In this document: in pieces, positions 6,387 to 9,094 of the stretch
Position numbering within the stretch: the stretch's first letter is position 1
Layout of the letters: every line of letters begins with the position of its first letter
NCBI GenBank assembly: GCA_905207385.1
Contig: CAJLLH010000041.1
Span: forward strand, 1 to 9,094
DNA length: 9,094 nt
Origin: an uncultured Eubacteriales bacterium
GTDB taxonomy: Bacteria > Bacillota > Clostridia > Christensenellales > Borkfalkiaceae
Direction of reading: 5' to 3'
Notes under the pieces: model-generated
What the model saw: the letters and a program-made list of their open reading frames with translations, nothing else
Told to the model about the DNA's origin: nothing
Database searches by the model: none
Program-made: the position numbers and the translations under genes

Positions 6387-6400
6387 GCGGCATATGCCGC
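6387..6400. repeat. Perfect 14-bp palindrome just after the GH3 gene
   Basis: GCGGCATATGCCGC, six bases past the GH3 stop codon, is fully self-complementary. It may be part of the same transcript-end structure as the hairpin at 6338-6367, or a protein-binding site. Confidence 0.5.
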
Positions 6401-6406
6401 GTCCTT

Positions 6407-8806
6407 TTATGCCTTTTTAGCTTTCTTTTCCTTGCTGAGGAACTGCCCTACACCCTTGAAGAAGTGTCCGTTGAATATAAGCAGAAGCGCTTCCATCTGT
6501 CTGCGCGACATTCCGCCGAACTTGGCAAGACCCCTTACGGGCTGGTGAAGCACGCCCATTACAAGAGTGTTGGCCATAGCGCGGTTACCTGTTGCCGACA
6601 TAAGCTTTATGGCAAAGCGTATCACGCCGGAGAAAAGCCTGCCGACCCATCTCTTGGAATACCTTAAGTCTGCAACCGTGCAATTTTCGGTAATTACCAT
6701 GCGATTCTTTTTATAGAAGTTATATCCGCTTCTGGGAATATCTCTGCCAAGAATTTCGGCAAATTCCTTATCGCCCACCTTTTCAACGTTGCCGCTGTAG
6801 TATGAGGGCAATTCTTCGGCTTTATAAGGGCACTCCGTCTTGGTTGCCGCGCGCGTTACTTTGGTTTCAAGGCGGATATCGCGCGAGGACGCGCCTATAT
6901 ACAGAACATATTCGCCGCCTTCAACTTCCCACTGGTTGCTTTCCACGTCGAAATAACGGAAAGTTTTGTCGTCGAAGGAAATGGTAACTTCCTTGCTTTC
7001 GCCTTTTTTGAGGTATACCTTTTTAAATCCCTTAAGCTCCCTTACGGGGCGGAAAATTCTGCCGTCTTTTTTGCCTACGTAGAGCTGAGCGATTTCAGCG
7101 CCGTCAACGTCGCCCGTATTGGTTACGGTGAACTTTACGCCCTTGTCGTCGGCAGATATGCCGCTGTATTCAAACTTTGTATAGGAAAGACCGAAACCAA
7201 AGGGGAATTCAACCTGTTTTTCGGTTTTGTCGAAGTAACGGTAACCAACGTACAGACCTTCGCGGTATTCGCACGTCATCTGCCTGCCGGGGAAGTAACT
7301 TTCGCTTGCGCAGGGAATTTCGGGAGTGGACCAGGTTTCAGCAAGCTTGCCCGAAGGGTTAACCTTGCCGGAGAGCACGTCCAGAATTGCCGCCGCACCC
7401 GCCTGACCGCTGAGTCCGGCATAAAGAATGGCGTCGGCGTCCCTTGCCCAGTCCATATAAACGGCGCTGCCGCAGGAAAGAACGACTACCACCTTTACGC
7501 CCGCAGCCTTGAGCGCTTTGTACATGTTAATCTGATTTTCGGGCACTTTGAGCGTCTGCCTGTCCAGACCTTCGGCTTCGCTGAATTCGTCGAGACCGGC
7601 AAAGAACAGAGTAACATCGGCTTTTTTGGCAAGTTCCACTGCGCGGTCAATGTGCACGGTTTTGTGTTTGCCGTAGCGTTCGAAGCCCTGTGCGTAGCCT
7701 ATAACCTTGAAGGGGAATTCGCGGGTGTCTTCCATTACGCTTTCAAGCTTGGTGGGGTTAACTATGGAAGAACCTGCGCCCTGATAACGAGGCTTGCTCG
7801 CAAAGTCGCCTACAAGCGCAATGCTTGTGGATTTGGCTATGGGCAGTATGCCGTTGTTTTTAAGCAGAACCATGCATTCGTCTGCACATTCTTTTGCAAG
7901 CTCATGGTGGGCTTCCTTGTTGAACTCCTTGTCCTTTTCGCCCGCGGTAGTGATTTCTATGAGGTCGAGAACGCGGTTCACGCACTCGTCCACGTACATA
8001 ATATCAAGCTTGCCGGCTTCCACCGCTTTTACTATATCGTCGGCGCCGTAGCGGCAGCCGGGCATTTCAATATCGCTGCCCGCTATAGTGGAAGCGACTT
8101 TATTGTTTGTGCCGGCCCAGTCGGAAACGACCACGCCTTCAAAGCCCCATTCGCCGCGGAGTATGTCGCGGAGAAGGTGTTTATTTTCATCTGCAAACGC
8201 GCCGTTTACCATGTTGTATGAAGACATGATTGCGTGCGGCTTGCCTTCTTTTACGGCAATTTCAAATCCTGTGAGGTAAATTTCGCGGAGGGTACGCTCG
8301 TCCATGACGGAATCGGTTACCATGCGGCGCTCCTCCTGGCTGTTTGCGGCAAAGTGCTTGATGCACGAAGCCGTACCGTTCTTCTGAATACCCCTTACAT
8401 AAGAAGCCGCCATTTTGCCCGCAAGGTAAGGGTCCTCCGAAAAATATTCGAAGTTTCTGCCGCAGCGCGGGTTGCGCTTTATGCAAAGACCGGGTCCGAG
8501 CAACATGTTAACGTTCTGCGAAGCCGACTCTTCGCCGAGCGCTTCGCCCATTCTTTCCGCAAGCTCCTCGTTCCAGCTTGACGCCATAGAAACGGCCGTG
8601 GGAAAACACGTTGCGGGCACGCTGGCGTTAAGGCCGAGATGGTCCGAAGCGGCTGCCTGTTTTCTTAGTCCGTGAGGGCCGTCCGAAAAGAATATGGACG
8701 GAATGCCCAGCTCTTCATAGCCCTGCGTGCTCCAGAAATCCTTGCCCGTCAACAAGTCGGCTTTCTGACGCAAAGTAAGCTTTTCCAAAATTTCCTCTCT
8801 GTTCAT
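6407..8806 (-). CDS. GH3 beta-glucosidase/beta-xylosidase-like enzyme, cytoplasmic
   Basis: 799 residues, a retaining family 3 hydrolase that removes terminal beta-linked glucose or a related sugar. The N-terminal barrel (about 1-290) shows FFSDGPHGLRKQ (39-50), GPGLCIKRNPRCGRNFEYFSEDP (104-126), CIKHFAANSQEERR (148-161) and nucleophile D229 in VVVSDW. The alpha/beta sandwich (about 300-500) carries the likely acid/base E412 in SEAEGLDR. An Fn3-like domain (about 550-645) includes RPVRELKGFKKVYL. A further 150 residues (about 650-799), helix-rich and ending in EKKAKKA, form a C-terminal extension. There is no signal peptide, so substrates must be imported. The chosen start is the ATG at 8804-8806, where MNREEILEKLTLRQKADLLTG begins in typical GH3 style, with AGGGG nine bases upstream. 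The frame extends 35 codons further to a TTG, but that segment is Cys-rich and unlike the family. Exact sugar specificity cannot be read from sequence. Confidence 0.93.
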   Translation of the reverse strand: MNREEILEKLTLRQKADLLTGKDFWSTQGYEELGIPSIFFSDGPHGLRKQAAASDHLGLNASVPATCFPTAVSMASSWNEELAERMGEALGEESASQNVNMLLGPGLCIKRNPRCGRNFEYFSEDPYLAGKMAASYVRGIQKNGTASCIKHFAANSQEERRMVTDSVMDERTLREIYLTGFEIAVKEGKPHAIMSSYNMVNGAFADENKHLLRDILRGEWGFEGVVVSDWAGTNNKVASTIAGSDIEMPGCRYGADDIVKAVEAGKLDIMYVDECVNRVLDLIEITTAGEKDKEFNKEAHHELAKECADECMVLLKNNGILPIAKSTSIALVGDFASKPRYQGAGSSIVNPTKLESVMEDTREFPFKVIGYAQGFERYGKHKTVHIDRAVELAKKADVTLFFAGLDEFSEAEGLDRQTLKVPENQINMYKALKAAGVKVVVVLSCGSAVYMDWARDADAILYAGLSGQAGAAAILDVLSGKVNPSGKLAETWSTPEIPCASESYFPGRQMTCEYREGLYVGYRYFDKTEKQVEFPFGFGLSYTKFEYSGISADDKGVKFTVTNTGDVDGAEIAQLYVGKKDGRIFRPVRELKGFKKVYLKKGESKEVTISFDDKTFRYFDVESNQWEVEGGEYVLYIGASSRDIRLETKVTRAATKTECPYKAEELPSYYSGNVEKVGDKEFAEILGRDIPRSGYNFYKKNRMVITENCTVADLRYSKRWVGRLFSGVIRFAIKLMSATGNRAMANTLVMGVLHQPVRGLAKFGGMSRRQMEALLLIFNGHFFKGVGQFLSKEKKAKKA

Positions 8807-8936
8807 CTGATACTGCCCCTGATTATTATTTTTGCATAACGGAAAACAATGCGCGCAACTACACGCTCGGAACTTACAAAAAAGCATTCCGCACTTGCTA
8901 ATTACGCACAAAAAATTTTAGCCGATATCATTATAG

Positions 8937-8965
8937 ATTTTATCACGCACGCGCGAAGTAATCAA
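8937..8965 (-). promoter_or_regulatory. Probable promoter of the GH3 gene
   Basis: TTGATT (8960-8965) and TAAAAT (8937-8942) on the minus strand are 17 bases apart. A perfect TATAAT also lies at 8930-8935 but lacks a matching -35. The leader would be about 125 bases, with no regulatory fold that I recognise. Confidence 0.5.
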
Positions 8966-9056
8966 GCTGTTTGGCATAAAATGTTAAATTCAGCGCATAT
9001 TTGGTGTAGCAAACGGTACAAAACGCCATAATTTGTTATTTTTTTGGCAAAAATTA

Positions 9057-9090
9057 AGCCGCGGGCGCAACATAGTGCGCGCCCGCGGCT
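9057..9090 (-). terminator. Strong hairpin terminating an upstream minus-strand gene outside the window
   Basis: A perfect 12-bp stem (AGCCGCGGGCGC and GCGCCCGCGGCT) with a 10-base loop (9069-9078). On the minus strand it is followed by TAATTTTTG, a modest T-run. This fits an intrinsic terminator for a gene to the right and separates it from the GH3 promoter. Confidence 0.7.
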
Positions 9091-9094
9091 CGTC

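Noticed and set aside
5977..6420. Plus-strand frame with a repeated 23-residue block (AIGISLHLSRRFTYF...)
   Set aside because: The repeat arises because the 69-bp DNA unit is a multiple of three. There is no ribosome binding site, and the frame begins inside the GtrA-like gene on the opposite strand.
8807..8911. N-terminal extension of the GH3 protein to the TTG at 8911
   Set aside because: The extra 35 residues are Cys-rich and unlike GH3 proteins, and a ribosome binding site precedes the ATG at 8806.
8849..9031. 60-codon plus-strand frame
   Set aside because: It overlaps the GH3 promoter and leader in AT-rich DNA, with no ribosome binding site or recognisable motif.

Overview
The window looks like chromosome from an anaerobic, probably gut-dwelling member of the Clostridia (Bacillota). 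This is inferred from sigma-A type promoters, purine-rich ribosome binding sites, the standard genetic code, and cytoplasmic GH2 and GH3 enzymes of the type common in uncultured Clostridia. No marker gene is present, so the placement is tentative. Every convincing gene is on the minus strand, so transcription runs from right to left. The long plus-strand open frames are antisense shadows.

From right to left: 8807-9094 holds a strong hairpin that probably terminates an unseen upstream gene, then a promoter. 6407-8806 is a complete cytoplasmic GH3 beta-glucosidase/beta-xylosidase-like enzyme of 799 aa with a helical C-terminal extension. 6011-6406 is non-coding and contains two strong hairpins, three copies of a 69-bp tandem repeat and the upstream region of the next gene. 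4880-6010 encodes a GtrA-like four-helix membrane protein with an unusual Ala/Lys/Glu-rich tail of about 150 residues. 4196-4879 is a long non-coding stretch with a perfect 36-bp palindrome, a 14-bp tandem duplication, a stop-interrupted small frame and a promoter. 3740-4195 is a LytTR-type response regulator cut off at the start of its DNA-binding domain. It runs directly into 2857-3765, the C-terminal part of a membrane-anchored GH3 protein that has lost its front. 2411-2851 is a small four-helix membrane protein that follows the GH3 fragment. After a hairpin and an almost ideal promoter carrying a palindromic operator candidate, 1-2090 encodes most of a GH2 beta-galactosidase, cut by the window edge.

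The two intact hydrolases would split beta-linked oligosaccharides or glycosides inside the cell once imported, but no transporter or sugar-specific regulator lies in the window. The most notable finding is the response-regulator/GH3 junction near 3745. The receiver half of one gene abuts the catalytic-barrel half of another out of frame, with the middle of both, and perhaps a histidine kinase gene, missing. It is either a real deletion or an assembly chimera. I did not find a convincing new multi-gene system. The other points of interest are regulatory and structural: an operator inside a consensus promoter, a tandem repeat with internal inverted repeats, a large palindrome, and the tailed GtrA protein.
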